From positions 1 through 5,322 of the forward strand of contig JAMPEH010000180.1 in assembly GCA_023665245.1 (NCBI GenBank): a stretch of 5,322 nt of DNA, given 5' to 3'. The position numbers were made by a program, and so were the translations under genes. Positions 1-5,267 of the stretch are shown here, in pieces (position 1 is the stretch's first letter; each line of letters starts with the position of its first letter). Source of the stretch: Muribaculaceae bacterium. Lineage in GTDB: Bacteria > Pseudomonadota > Alphaproteobacteria > Rs-D84. Below the pieces are notes generated by a model. That model searched no databases. It was not told where the DNA came from and was given only the letters and a program-made list of their open reading frames with translations.

Positions 1-155
1 ACCACCGGGTAGAGAAAGTGGAGGATGTGGTCAACATCGGCGATATGATCTGGGTCAAGGTCACCGACATCGACGAAAAGGGCCGGGTCAACCTTTCTTA
101 CAAGGACGCCCTTAAAGAGCTGGAGCAGCGCGGCGCCAAGGGCGCGGAGGGCTAA
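1..155 (+). CDS. pnp: Polynucleotide phosphorylase, C-terminal end (5' partial)
   Basis: Only the last 50 codons are present; the reading frame begins at base 3 and stops with TAA at 153-155. The peptide opens [20 protein letters not shown] and continues with [17 protein letters not shown]. This is the second half of an S1 RNA-binding domain in the form typical of bacterial PNPase, where [16 protein letters not shown] and GR.NLS are conserved. PNPase degrades RNA 3'-to-5' using phosphate and releases nucleoside diphosphates; the S1 and KH domains at its C-terminus grip RNA. The tail after the S1 domain is short and rich in Ala, Gly, Glu and Lys ([11 protein letters not shown]), as is common in this enzyme. 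The catalytic core lies outside the window. Another S1 protein, such as ribosomal protein S1 or a YugI-like protein, is possible, but the RVEKVEDV start of this half-domain favours PNPase. Confidence 0.88.
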   Translation, partial: HRVEKVEDVVNIGDMIWVKVTDIDEKGRVNLSYKDALKELEQRGAKGAEG

Positions 156-169
156 AACGAGTTTCCATT

Positions 170-210
170 CACCCAGAGGTTTGGGTGTGACTGACCGGGC
201 CCTGCCTGGT
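170..210 (+). other. Two small hairpins in the pnp-to-small-ORF spacer
   Basis: Two short inverted repeats lie in the 73-base gap. The first is CACCCA (170-175) with TGGGTG (182-187) and a six-base loop. The second is ACCGGG (194-199) with CCTGGT (205-210), containing one G-U pair and a five-base loop. Neither is followed by a T-run, so neither looks like an intrinsic terminator. The second ends just before the AAGGAGG Shine-Dalgarno sequence. They may be RNA processing or stability elements between pnp and the next gene. I see no convincing promoter in the gap, which supports co-transcription. Confidence 0.35.
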
Positions 211-228
211 ACGAAGGAGGTGAGACAC

Positions 229-468
229 ATGGATATGCTCAAGAAGATATTCCCCTTCTCCTTCCAGGAGAAAGCGGACGTGACTGCCCTGGTCATCAAC
301 CTCCTTATCCAGCTGGCCATCGGTGTGGTCGCCAGTATCCTCATCGGCCTGTTGGCTAAGATCCCTGTGCTGGGCGTCATCATCGGGCTGGTGGGCGGCC
401 TGGTGGGCCTGTACGTCCTGGTGGGGATCGTCCTCTCTGCTCTGGACTACCTAAAGCTGTTGAAGTAA
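229..468 (+). CDS. Small two-helix membrane protein, function unknown
   Basis: This 79-residue protein is not one I can name. The ATG at 229 is chosen over the in-frame TTG at 181 because AAGGAGG (214-220) sits eight bases upstream of it and the extra N-terminal residues look non-coding. After a short basic start (MDMLKKIFPFSFQEKAD) come two hydrophobic segments, about residues 18-43 and 46-71, joined by a tight K-I-P turn. The second is a glycine zipper with Gly at 49, 53, 56, 57, 60 and 66, a pattern that favours close helix packing or oligomers. The C-terminus DYLKLLK is again basic. It follows pnp by 73 bases without a terminator and is closed by a strong hairpin, so it is probably translated from the pnp transcript. 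It resembles small conserved Clostridia membrane proteins of unknown role; that is a recollection, not a search result. A holin or toxin-like role cannot be shown. Confidence 0.8.
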   Translation: MDMLKKIFPFSFQEKADVTALVINLLIQLAIGVVASILIGLLAKIPVLGVIIGLVGGLVGLYVLVGIVLSALDYLKLLK

Positions 469-476
469 CACGCCAC

Positions 477-516
477 AAAAAGCGGCCCCGCGGGATGTCC
501 CGCGGGGCCGCTTTTT
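477..516. terminator. Bidirectional intrinsic terminator between convergent genes
   Basis: The arms at 477-495 and 498-516 are exact reverse complements over 19 bases. They form a GC-rich stem around AGCGGCCCCGCGGG, flanked by five A on the left and five T on the right. Read on the plus strand it has a T5 tail and can stop the pnp/small membrane protein transcript, whose last stop codon ends at 468. Read on the minus strand it also has a U5 tail and can stop metY, which ends at 534. One shared hairpin serving two convergent units fits the geometry closely. Confidence 0.93.
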
Positions 517-533
517 GCTGGTTGAAAAGGAAC

Positions 534-1808
534 TCAGACCCGGTCCAGGGCCTTTTTTACATCGGCGATGATGTCAGTAGCGTTCTCGATGCCGACGCTG
601 AGCCGGACCAGGTCGGCACTGACCCCGGCAGCCTCCAGCTGGGCGTCGGTCATTTGCCGGTGGGTGGTGGAGGCGGGGTGGAGCACGCAGGTCTTAGCAT
701 CGGCCACATGGGTGGCGATGGAGGCCAGCTCCAGGCCGGCCATAAAGTTCTGGGCCGCGGCCCGACCGCCCTTCACCCCGAAGGAGACTACCCCGCAGGT
801 GCCATCGGGCATATATTTTTGCGCCAGGGAGTGATAGGGATCCCCCTCCAATCCCGGATAGCGGACCCATGCCACCTTGGGATGGTTTTGCAGGAACTGG
901 GCCACTGCCAGGGCGTTGGCACAATGCTTTTCCATCCGCAGCCCTAGGGTCTCCAGGCCGATATTTAGGTAATAGGCGTTTTGGGGGGAGGGGATGGCGC
1001 CAAAGTCCCGCATAAGCTGGGCGGTAGCCTTGGTGATGTACGCGCCGCCCAGGCCGAAACGTTCCGTATATGTTACCCCATGATAGCTATCATCGGGGGT
1101 GCACAGGCCGGGGAATTTGTCGGGATAGCGGGTCCAGTCGAACCTGCCGCTGTCCACAATGGCGCCGCCCACCGCGTTGGCGTGGCCGTCCATGTACTTG
1201 GTGGTGGAGTGGGTGACGATATCCGCCCCGTGTTCAAAGGGCCGGCAGTGGATGGGTGTCGGGAATGTGTTGTCCACGATCAGCGGTACGCCGTGGCTGT
1301 GAGCCGCCTTGGCGAACTTCTCAAAGTCCAGCACCGTCAGAGCGGGATTGGCAATGGACTCGCCAAAGACCGCCTTGGTATTGCCCCGGAACGCGGCCTC
1401 CAACTCGTCAGGGGTGCAGTCCGGGTCCACGAAGGTGAACTCGATACCCATGCGCTTCATGGTCACAGCGAAGAGGTTGAAGGTCCCACCATAGATGGAC
1501 GAGGAGGCCACCACATGGTCGCCGCAGGAGCAGATGTTGAAGATGGCGTAGAAGTTGGCCGCCTGACCGGAAGAGGTCAGCATAGCCGCTGTGCCGCCCT
1601 CCAGGGCGCAGATCTTCGCCGCCACCCGGTCGTTGGTGGGGTTCTGGAGCCGAGTGTAGAAGTACCCCTCGGCCTCTAGGTCGAACAGGGCTCCCATGGC
1701 CTCCCCCGTGGCGTAGCGGAAGGTGGTGGACTGGATGATGGGGATATTTCTCGGCTCCCCGTTGCCGGGGACGTACCCGGCGTGGACGCACTTGGTATCA
1801 GGCTTCAT
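534..1808 (-). CDS. metY: O-acetylhomoserine sulfhydrylase (MetY), PLP-dependent
   Basis: This 424-residue cytoplasmic enzyme belongs to the Cys/Met-metabolism PLP family (fold type I). It converts O-acetylhomoserine plus sulfide to homocysteine and acetate, the direct sulfhydrylation route to methionine. Key residues are visible: Y51-T-R53 and the SSGQAA loop (79-84) for the PLP phosphate, Y106 in SIYGGT stacking on the ring, D179 in VDNTF for the pyridine nitrogen, the Schiff-base lysine K204 in HSTTKYMDGH, and R402 in RLSVGIE for the substrate carboxylate. The start QSTTF/YTRLQNPTN and the insert near residues 225-255 are typical of MetY rather than MetB/MetC, as is the length (usually about 420-430). 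The ATG at 1808 has AAGGAG at 1818-1823, nine bases upstream. It has its own promoter and ends at the convergent terminator, so it is probably monocistronic. No frame break is seen. Confidence 0.94.
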   Translation of the reverse strand: MKPDTKCVHAGYVPGNGEPRNIPIIQSTTFRYATGEAMGALFDLEAEGYFYTRLQNPTNDRVAAKICALEGGTAAMLTSSGQAANFYAIFNICSCGDHVVASSSIYGGTFNLFAVTMKRMGIEFTFVDPDCTPDELEAAFRGNTKAVFGESIANPALTVLDFEKFAKAAHSHGVPLIVDNTFPTPIHCRPFEHGADIVTHSTTKYMDGHANAVGGAIVDSGRFDWTRYPDKFPGLCTPDDSYHGVTYTERFGLGGAYITKATAQLMRDFGAIPSPQNAYYLNIGLETLGLRMEKHCANALAVAQFLQNHPKVAWVRYPGLEGDPYHSLAQKYMPDGTCGVVSFGVKGGRAAAQNFMAGLELASIATHVADAKTCVLHPASTTHRQMTDAQLEAAGVSADLVRLSVGIENATDIIADVKKALDRV

Positions 1809-1823
1809 GACTAAAATCTCCTT

Positions 1824-1860
1824 CGCTTGCGGTTCCCGGCAAAGCCGGGGAGCAAAAGCG
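1824..1860 (-). promoter_or_regulatory. metY leader hairpin abutting the Shine-Dalgarno
   Basis: Read on the minus strand, CGCTT (1860-1856) pairs with AAGCG (1828-1824), GC pairs with GC, and an inner stem CCCGGC/GCCGGG (1849-1844 with 1840-1835) closes a three-base loop. The last pair lies directly against AAGGAG, so folding could affect ribosome access. A second AAGCG copy (1881-1877) lies at the predicted 5' end of the transcript and could compete for the same CGCTT. The leader is only about 74 bases, too short for a T-box or SAM-I riboswitch, and I recognise no known riboswitch class. A regulatory role is inferred. Confidence 0.45.
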
Positions 1861-1888
1861 GCATAAATATAGAAGTCGCTTTGCGGCT

Positions 1889-1918
1889 ATTATACGCCCA
1901 ACCGCCTTCCGATTGCAA
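1889..1918 (-). promoter_or_regulatory. metY promoter, sigma-A type
   Basis: On the minus strand there is a perfect -10 hexamer TATAAT (1894-1889) and a -35-like TTGCAA (1918-1913, four of six matches to TTGACA) with an 18-base spacer. The predicted transcript start is near 1882, giving a leader of about 74 bases before the metY ATG. The -35 lies immediately downstream of the terminator of the upstream SLH gene, so metY is transcribed independently of it. I see no clear operator palindrome over the hexamers. Confidence 0.75.
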
Positions 1919-1920
1919 GA

Positions 1921-1961
1921 GCAAAACAAAATAAGGACCAGGTGAGAGCCTCACCTGGTCC
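1921..1961 (-). terminator. Intrinsic terminator of the SLH protein gene
   Basis: A perfect 12-base stem (GGACCAGGTGAG at 1935-1946 with its complement at 1950-1961) encloses a three-base loop. On the minus strand it is followed by TTATTTTGTTTTG (1934-1922), a U-rich tail. There is no T-run in the plus direction, so it acts on minus-strand transcription. It lies 24 bases beyond the stop codon of the 991-residue SLH protein gene. Confidence 0.9.
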
Positions 1962-1985
1962 CTAAAGGATAAAAAACGGCCGCGC

Positions 1986-4961
1986 TTACCACACCACCCG
2001 CAGGACGTAGACGTAGTTCAGAGTGGTGCTGTTGGGAGCGGCGATCACGACGGCGTTGATGCTGTCGTAAGCGTAGGTAGCGTCGCTCACCTTGGTGGTG
2101 CCGGCCTCAGCGGCGCCGGGGTTCACGGTGTTGGCCTTCAGGAAGCCGTCGGGACGGAAGGTGTCCGCAGCAGCGAACTCCAGGGTGTCGTCGGTGGCCT
2201 CTTCGAAGTCGCCGTCGTTGACGACCAGGTCGACGTAGACAAACTTGGTCAGGTTGTCGTAGTCATAGCTGGCGTCGTCCACGGCCACAACGCCGTTGCC
2301 GATAGCGGTCAGGTTGCCGAAGTCGCTGTCGCCGTAGATGGCCACGGGGGTCAGAGCGGAAATGACGCCCTTGTCATCGATGCGGTCGATGCGGCAGAAG
2401 CTACCCACATAGCTGTTGTTGGCCCAAGCCTTCACGGAGCTGGTGCTGTCCTTCTGGATGTCAGCCAGGACCTCGGCGGTAACGCTCATCTGGGTCACAT
2501 CGCCGTTCACGTCCACCACGTTGATCAGGTAGCAGTCCTCGTTGGCGGAGTCCTCATCCCAACCCTTGTTGTAGATGAAGATGTAGCCTTCGGGCACGTC
2601 GGAGCTGTAGTTGTCGGTGGTCACGAAGACGTACTTCGCAATGCCGGCGTTGTCGTTGGTGCCGACAGCCAGGACCTTGGTGGCGCCAGCCATCTCGGGC
2701 ACGTTCTTGAAGCCGGTGTAGGTGTAGTACTCCTCGTTGCCGTTGATATCGCTCTTAGCAACCACGAACACGGTGCTGTTGTCAGCGTTCATGGTCATGC
2801 CACTAGCGCGGGTAGCGGTGGTGGCGCCAGCCTGCCAGGCGAACATGGTCTGCTGCTTCACGTCGACCTTCTCGGCGGCGGCAACAGTATCGGTCCAACC
2901 GGTGCGGGTGTCTTCCTTGACGATCTCGGTCAGCTGATAAGCGCCGTCCACCACACGATAGGTGTAGAACTTGCTCAGCTTGGAGTCGGCCAGAGCCTTG
3001 ATAGCAGTACCCGCAGCGCCGGTGGTAGCCTTAACACCGTCGTCAGCGCCGCCAACGATCATGTTGGAGGTGTTGGAGGTGTTCTCGAAGGTGTTGGCGG
3101 TGACGATACGCAGATCGTTCAGCTTGGACACGGTGACGATCTGGGTGGTGCCGTCCACGAACAGGAGCTTGGCCTCCAGCTTGCCGGAGGTGGTAGCCAT
3201 GTCGATGCCGGTCCACTCAGCGGCCATGACCAGAGCGACGTTCTCACGGGTGGCGGCGTCGGTCAGCTTCTCGATGAAGACGATGGCGCCGGTCTGATCC
3301 AGATAGAAGTCGAACTCGTTCTCACGGTCGGTCCAGGTGGAGACGTTGTTGCGGTCCCAACCCAGGGTGTTGGTGGTGTCAGCGACGCCGCTGATCTGAT
3401 ACTTGGTGCCGTTGACGGTGATGCGGCCGCTGGAGTTGATCGTGGTGATCTTACCGGTGACCTTCTCAGCCTTCTCGATGGTCCAGGTGTAGTTGTCCTT
3501 GTTGGCGCCGCTGCGGTAGTACAGAACGACGTCATTCTCGGCCAGGCCGTTGTAGCCGGTGACCTTGTCGGCAGCGACCCAGGAGGTCACGATGCCGGGA
3601 ACCTTGACCTGCAGCTCGTTGTTGGAGGTGCGGGTCTCCACATCGCCGTCGAGCTGAGCAACGCTGTACTCATAGCCCTTGACCATGGAGATGTCGGCGT
3701 TTTCGTCCAGATAGAACTCAACAATGATGCCGGGGATGCCCTCGGAGTTGGAGCTGTCCCAGATCTTGTCGCCAGTGGAGTTGACAGCGATCTTCTTCTC
3801 GAAGGCAGTCAGGCCCTCGGTGCCGCGGCCCAGCAGGTCGCCGTTGAAGTAGAAGTTGGTCAGCATAGCCTTGCTGGAGTCGCCATCGGTGTAAGCCCAC
3901 TCACCAACGTACTCGTCGCGGTTGACGTTGTTGATGTTGGCCCAGCGGAAGCCGTCCATGTAGACGACGTCAGCGGTGGTGGCGCCACGGGCGACGGAGC
4001 TGGAGACGACCTTCACGAAGGAAACGCCGGTGCTCTGCTCGCCGGTCAGGGCGTTGGCAATGCTCAGGCCGGTGACCTCGACGAAGACGGAGACGGTCTC
4101 GCCCTTCACGTCGGTGCTGGCCTTGATGTCCTTCAGCTGGTTAGCCTTGACATTGGGGAGCTTGTTGCCGTCGACGTTCAGCACGTCGCCGGAGAAGACG
4201 GCGCAGCCGTCCACGACGTCGGACACGGTGGCCTCAACGCGGATGATGCCGAAGACATCATAGCCCAGGGTGGAAACCTTGTTGTAGGTCTCGACATGGC
4301 GGACGCCGCCATCCCACTGAGCGGAAGCGCGAACGGTGTTGGCCTGGAGAGCGTTGTAAACGATCTCAGCGGCGTTCTCACGGGTCAGGGGGACCAGAGC
4401 GGTCTGGTCGCGGTCCACGTTCTCCATCAGGCCGTTGCGCTTAGCATCGGTCATGATGTTGCCGGACCAAGCGGCGTTGTTCTGATAGCCGCGGTCCTCA
4501 GCGTCGTAGCCCAGGACGGTCAGCATCATCTTGTTGGCCTCAGCCACGGTAACGTTGTTGCTGGGGTTGTAGTTACCGAAGTTGTCGCCGGAGATGTACT
4601 TGTTGCTGGACAGGTAGCTGATGTAGCTCTCGGCCCAGTTGCCGGCGATGTCGTTCAAGGTGGTGGCGGTGCCCAGATACGCATCGGCATCAGCGGAACC
4701 GGTAGCAGCAAAGTAGACCATCTTGGCCCAGCTGGCGCGGTCGATGTTGCCGGTGGGATCGAAGGACCCGTCGTCCTTACCGTTGATGATGCCCAGATCC
4801 ACCATCAGGGCAACAGCGTCCTTGTGCTCAACGCTGGCCCAGTCGGACAGATCGGAGGCAACCATCTTGTTGGTGTCCTTAGCAGCGGAGGCAATGGTGA
4901 ACATGCCGAGCAGCATGACCAGAGCCAGACCCAGAGCCAGGACCTTCTTCAGGTTGTTCAT
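1986..4961 (-). CDS. Secreted SLH-domain protein, candidate S-layer protein
   Basis: This 991-residue protein starts with a signal peptide: MNNLKK, a hydrophobic core (VLALGLALVMLLGMFTI) and a likely cleavage after ASA (24-26). Three SLH motifs follow at about residues 38-85, 102-150 and 163-207. Such motifs bind secondary cell-wall polymer outside the membrane. They are divergent: the TRAE-like positions read DRAS (74-77), TVAE (138-141) and TREN (193-196). The rest, about 220-991, is rich in Val, Thr, Asn, Asp and Gly with no catalytic motif I recognise, and looks beta-rich. It has only three Cys (253, 810, 856) and several Asp-rich turns such as DVNGD (817-821). Lys is almost always AAG, Asn AAC, Leu CTG, and GCT/GGT are frequent, as in very highly expressed genes. 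The ATG at 4961 has AAGGAGG (4977-4971) nine bases upstream. It has its own promoter and terminator. An S-layer role is inferred; an anchored surface adhesin is the alternative. Confidence 0.88.
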   Translation of the reverse strand: MNNLKKVLALGLALVMLLGMFTIASAAKDTNKMVASDLSDWASVEHKDAVALMVDLGIINGKDDGSFDPTGNIDRASWAKMVYFAATGSADADAYLGTATTLNDIAGNWAESYISYLSSNKYISGDNFGNYNPSNNVTVAEANKMMLTVLGYDAEDRGYQNNAAWSGNIMTDAKRNGLMENVDRDQTALVPLTRENAAEIVYNALQANTVRASAQWDGGVRHVETYNKVSTLGYDVFGIIRVEATVSDVVDGCAVFSGDVLNVDGNKLPNVKANQLKDIKASTDVKGETVSVFVEVTGLSIANALTGEQSTGVSFVKVVSSSVARGATTADVVYMDGFRWANINNVNRDEYVGEWAYTDGDSSKAMLTNFYFNGDLLGRGTEGLTAFEKKIAVNSTGDKIWDSSNSEGIPGIIVEFYLDENADISMVKGYEYSVAQLDGDVETRTSNNELQVKVPGIVTSWVAADKVTGYNGLAENDVVLYYRSGANKDNYTWTIEKAEKVTGKITTINSSGRITVNGTKYQISGVADTTNTLGWDRNNVSTWTDRENEFDFYLDQTGAIVFIEKLTDAATRENVALVMAAEWTGIDMATTSGKLEAKLLFVDGTTQIVTVSKLNDLRIVTANTFENTSNTSNMIVGGADDGVKATTGAAGTAIKALADSKLSKFYTYRVVDGAYQLTEIVKEDTRTGWTDTVAAAEKVDVKQQTMFAWQAGATTATRASGMTMNADNSTVFVVAKSDINGNEEYYTYTGFKNVPEMAGATKVLAVGTNDNAGIAKYVFVTTDNYSSDVPEGYIFIYNKGWDEDSANEDCYLINVVDVNGDVTQMSVTAEVLADIQKDSTSSVKAWANNSYVGSFCRIDRIDDKGVISALTPVAIYGDSDFGNLTAIGNGVVAVDDASYDYDNLTKFVYVDLVVNDGDFEEATDDTLEFAAADTFRPDGFLKANTVNPGAAEAGTTKVSDATYAYDSINAVVIAAPNSTTLNYVYVLRVVW

Positions 4962-4992
4962 GTGAAGATTCCTCCTTCATATTTTTGACTTG

Positions 4993-5009
4993 GGGGGACG
5001 ATCGCCCCC
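4993..5009 (-). promoter_or_regulatory. 5' leader hairpin of the SLH gene
   Basis: GGGGG and CCCCC (5009-5005 with 4997-4993 on the minus strand) enclose a seven-base loop containing the palindrome CGATCG. With a transcript start near 5020, the hairpin lies about 10 bases from the 5' end and roughly 15 bases upstream of the Shine-Dalgarno sequence, leaving the latter in an A/T-rich open stretch. Stable 5' stems are known to prolong the life of abundant mRNAs, including some S-layer mRNAs; that role is inferred here. Confidence 0.45.
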
Positions 5010-5026
5010 TTCGCCTTACGTTGGCT

Positions 5027-5055
5027 ATGATAAACCATCTCGAAAAAAAGGTCAA
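5027..5055 (-). promoter_or_regulatory. Main promoter of the SLH protein gene
   Basis: On the minus strand, TTGACC (5055-5050, five of six matches to the -35 consensus) and TATCAT (5032-5027, five of six to the -10) are separated by exactly 17 bases, including a run of seven T next to the -35. The predicted start is near 5019-5021, giving a leader of about 60 bases. This is the strongest promoter in the window, in keeping with the codon bias of the gene it serves. Confidence 0.8.
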
Positions 5056-5096
5056 GGGATTTGGCGCAAGTGTAACATAACTGAAATATTGCAGGC

Positions 5097-5125
5097 AAAA
5101 AAGCCCGGCCGATAGATGGGCCGCT
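5097..5125 (-). terminator. Weak terminator-like hairpin with U6 tail
   Basis: On the minus strand AGC-GGCC (5125-5119) can pair with GGCC-GG-GCT (5110-5102, two-base bulge) around an eight-base loop, followed by six T (5102-5097). It could be a back-up terminator for the upstream SLH gene, whose main terminator lies about 85 bases earlier, or could trim transcripts entering the main SLH promoter. The bulged stem makes this less certain than the other terminators. Confidence 0.4.
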
Positions 5126-5154
5126 GTTATATATAATGTATACGAGCCGCCCAA
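5126..5154 (-). promoter_or_regulatory. Possible distal promoter of the SLH gene
   Basis: On the minus strand TATAAC (5131-5126, five of six matches) lies 17 bases from TTGGGC (5154-5149, three of six). The -10 overlaps the palindrome TTATATATAA (5127-5136), and a short inverted repeat GCCG/CGGC (5146-5149, 5155-5158) overlaps the -35. The same palindrome gives TATAAT on the plus strand (5132-5137), but with no good -35 there and no gene ahead. Transcripts from here would run through a terminator-like T-run before reaching the main promoter. Confidence 0.3.
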
Positions 5155-5160
5155 CGGCAA

Positions 5161-5218
5161 ATAAATTTCGATTTTGTTGATTTTTTGATTTTTATACAAA
5201 TCGTTATCAAAAAAAGAA
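5161..5218. other. AT-rich block with repeated A-tracts
   Basis: On the minus strand the element AAAATC recurs three times in a row within AAAAATC, AAAAAATC and ACAAAATC, with starts about 8-9 bases apart. The block contrasts sharply with the GC-rich genes. It could bend DNA or act as an upstream activating region, but it lies more than 100 bases from the main promoter and only just upstream of the weak distal one. I see no gene in it. Confidence 0.35.
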
Positions 5219-5248
5219 GGTCCCGGTGCCTTTCGGCGCCGGGACCTT
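5209..5248 (-). terminator. Intrinsic terminator of the upstream SLH gene
   Basis: The arms 5217-5230 and 5235-5248 pair over 14 bases, with a single mismatch in the minus-strand RNA (A-C; G-U if read on the plus strand). The minus-strand loop is GAAA, a stable GNRA tetraloop. It is followed on that strand by C and seven T (5215-5209). It begins 20 bases beyond the stop codon of the gene at 5268. The plus-strand reading has only four T, so it works mainly on the minus strand. Confidence 0.9.
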
Positions 5249-5267
5249 TTGCGATATGTTTGCTTTC

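Larger units (their letters stand above)
4962..5267. other. 306-base intergenic region upstream of the SLH gene
   Basis: No coding sequence is evident on either strand. From the SLH start outward it holds the Shine-Dalgarno sequence (4971-4977), a G5/C5 leader hairpin, a near-consensus promoter (5027-5055), a terminator-like hairpin with a T-run (5097-5125), a second promoter-like pair (5126-5154), an AT-rich block (5161-5218) and the terminator of the next SLH gene (5209-5248). The AT-rich composition of 5161-5218 contrasts with the GC-rich genes. Apparent open frames on the plus strand at its left edge and over the SLH gene are shadows without ribosome binding sites. Confidence 0.8.

Noticed and set aside
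181..228. Upstream TTG start giving a 95-residue membrane protein
   Set aside because: No Shine-Dalgarno sequence precedes 181, the extra residues cover a hairpin and the AAGGAGG itself, and the ATG at 229 is ideally spaced.
229..468. Phage holin
   Set aside because: There is no endolysin or other phage gene nearby, and the gene lies behind pnp; two helices and small size alone are not enough.
495..1679. Plus-strand open frames (150 and 232 codons) over metY
   Set aside because: metY on the minus strand has full-length family identity and catalytic residues. The plus-strand frames lack a Shine-Dalgarno sequence, and the first begins inside the terminator hairpin.
1809..1920. S-box (SAM-I) or T-box riboswitch ahead of metY
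   Set aside because: The leader is about 74 bases and lacks the conserved cores and the terminator of either class; both need much longer leaders.
1986..2010. C-terminal aromatic ending as an outer-membrane beta-barrel signal (OmpM-like)
   Set aside because: The SLH N-terminus and terminal Trp invite comparison with diderm Firmicutes OmpM, but those carry a single SLH motif followed by a coiled coil and barrel. Here there are three SLH motifs, no coiled coil and no repeated barrel hairpin pattern.
4296..4988. Plus-strand open frame of 230 codons opposite the SLH gene start
   Set aside because: It is a shadow of biased GC-rich codons on the other strand. It runs across the SLH signal peptide and Shine-Dalgarno sequence, has no ribosome binding site of its own, and its low-complexity Val/Gly composition fits an antisense artefact.
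4879..5199. Minus-strand open frame of 106 codons over the SLH promoter region
   Set aside because: It runs through the promoter, leader and SLH start in another frame, with no ribosome binding site and a repetitive frame-shifted tail.
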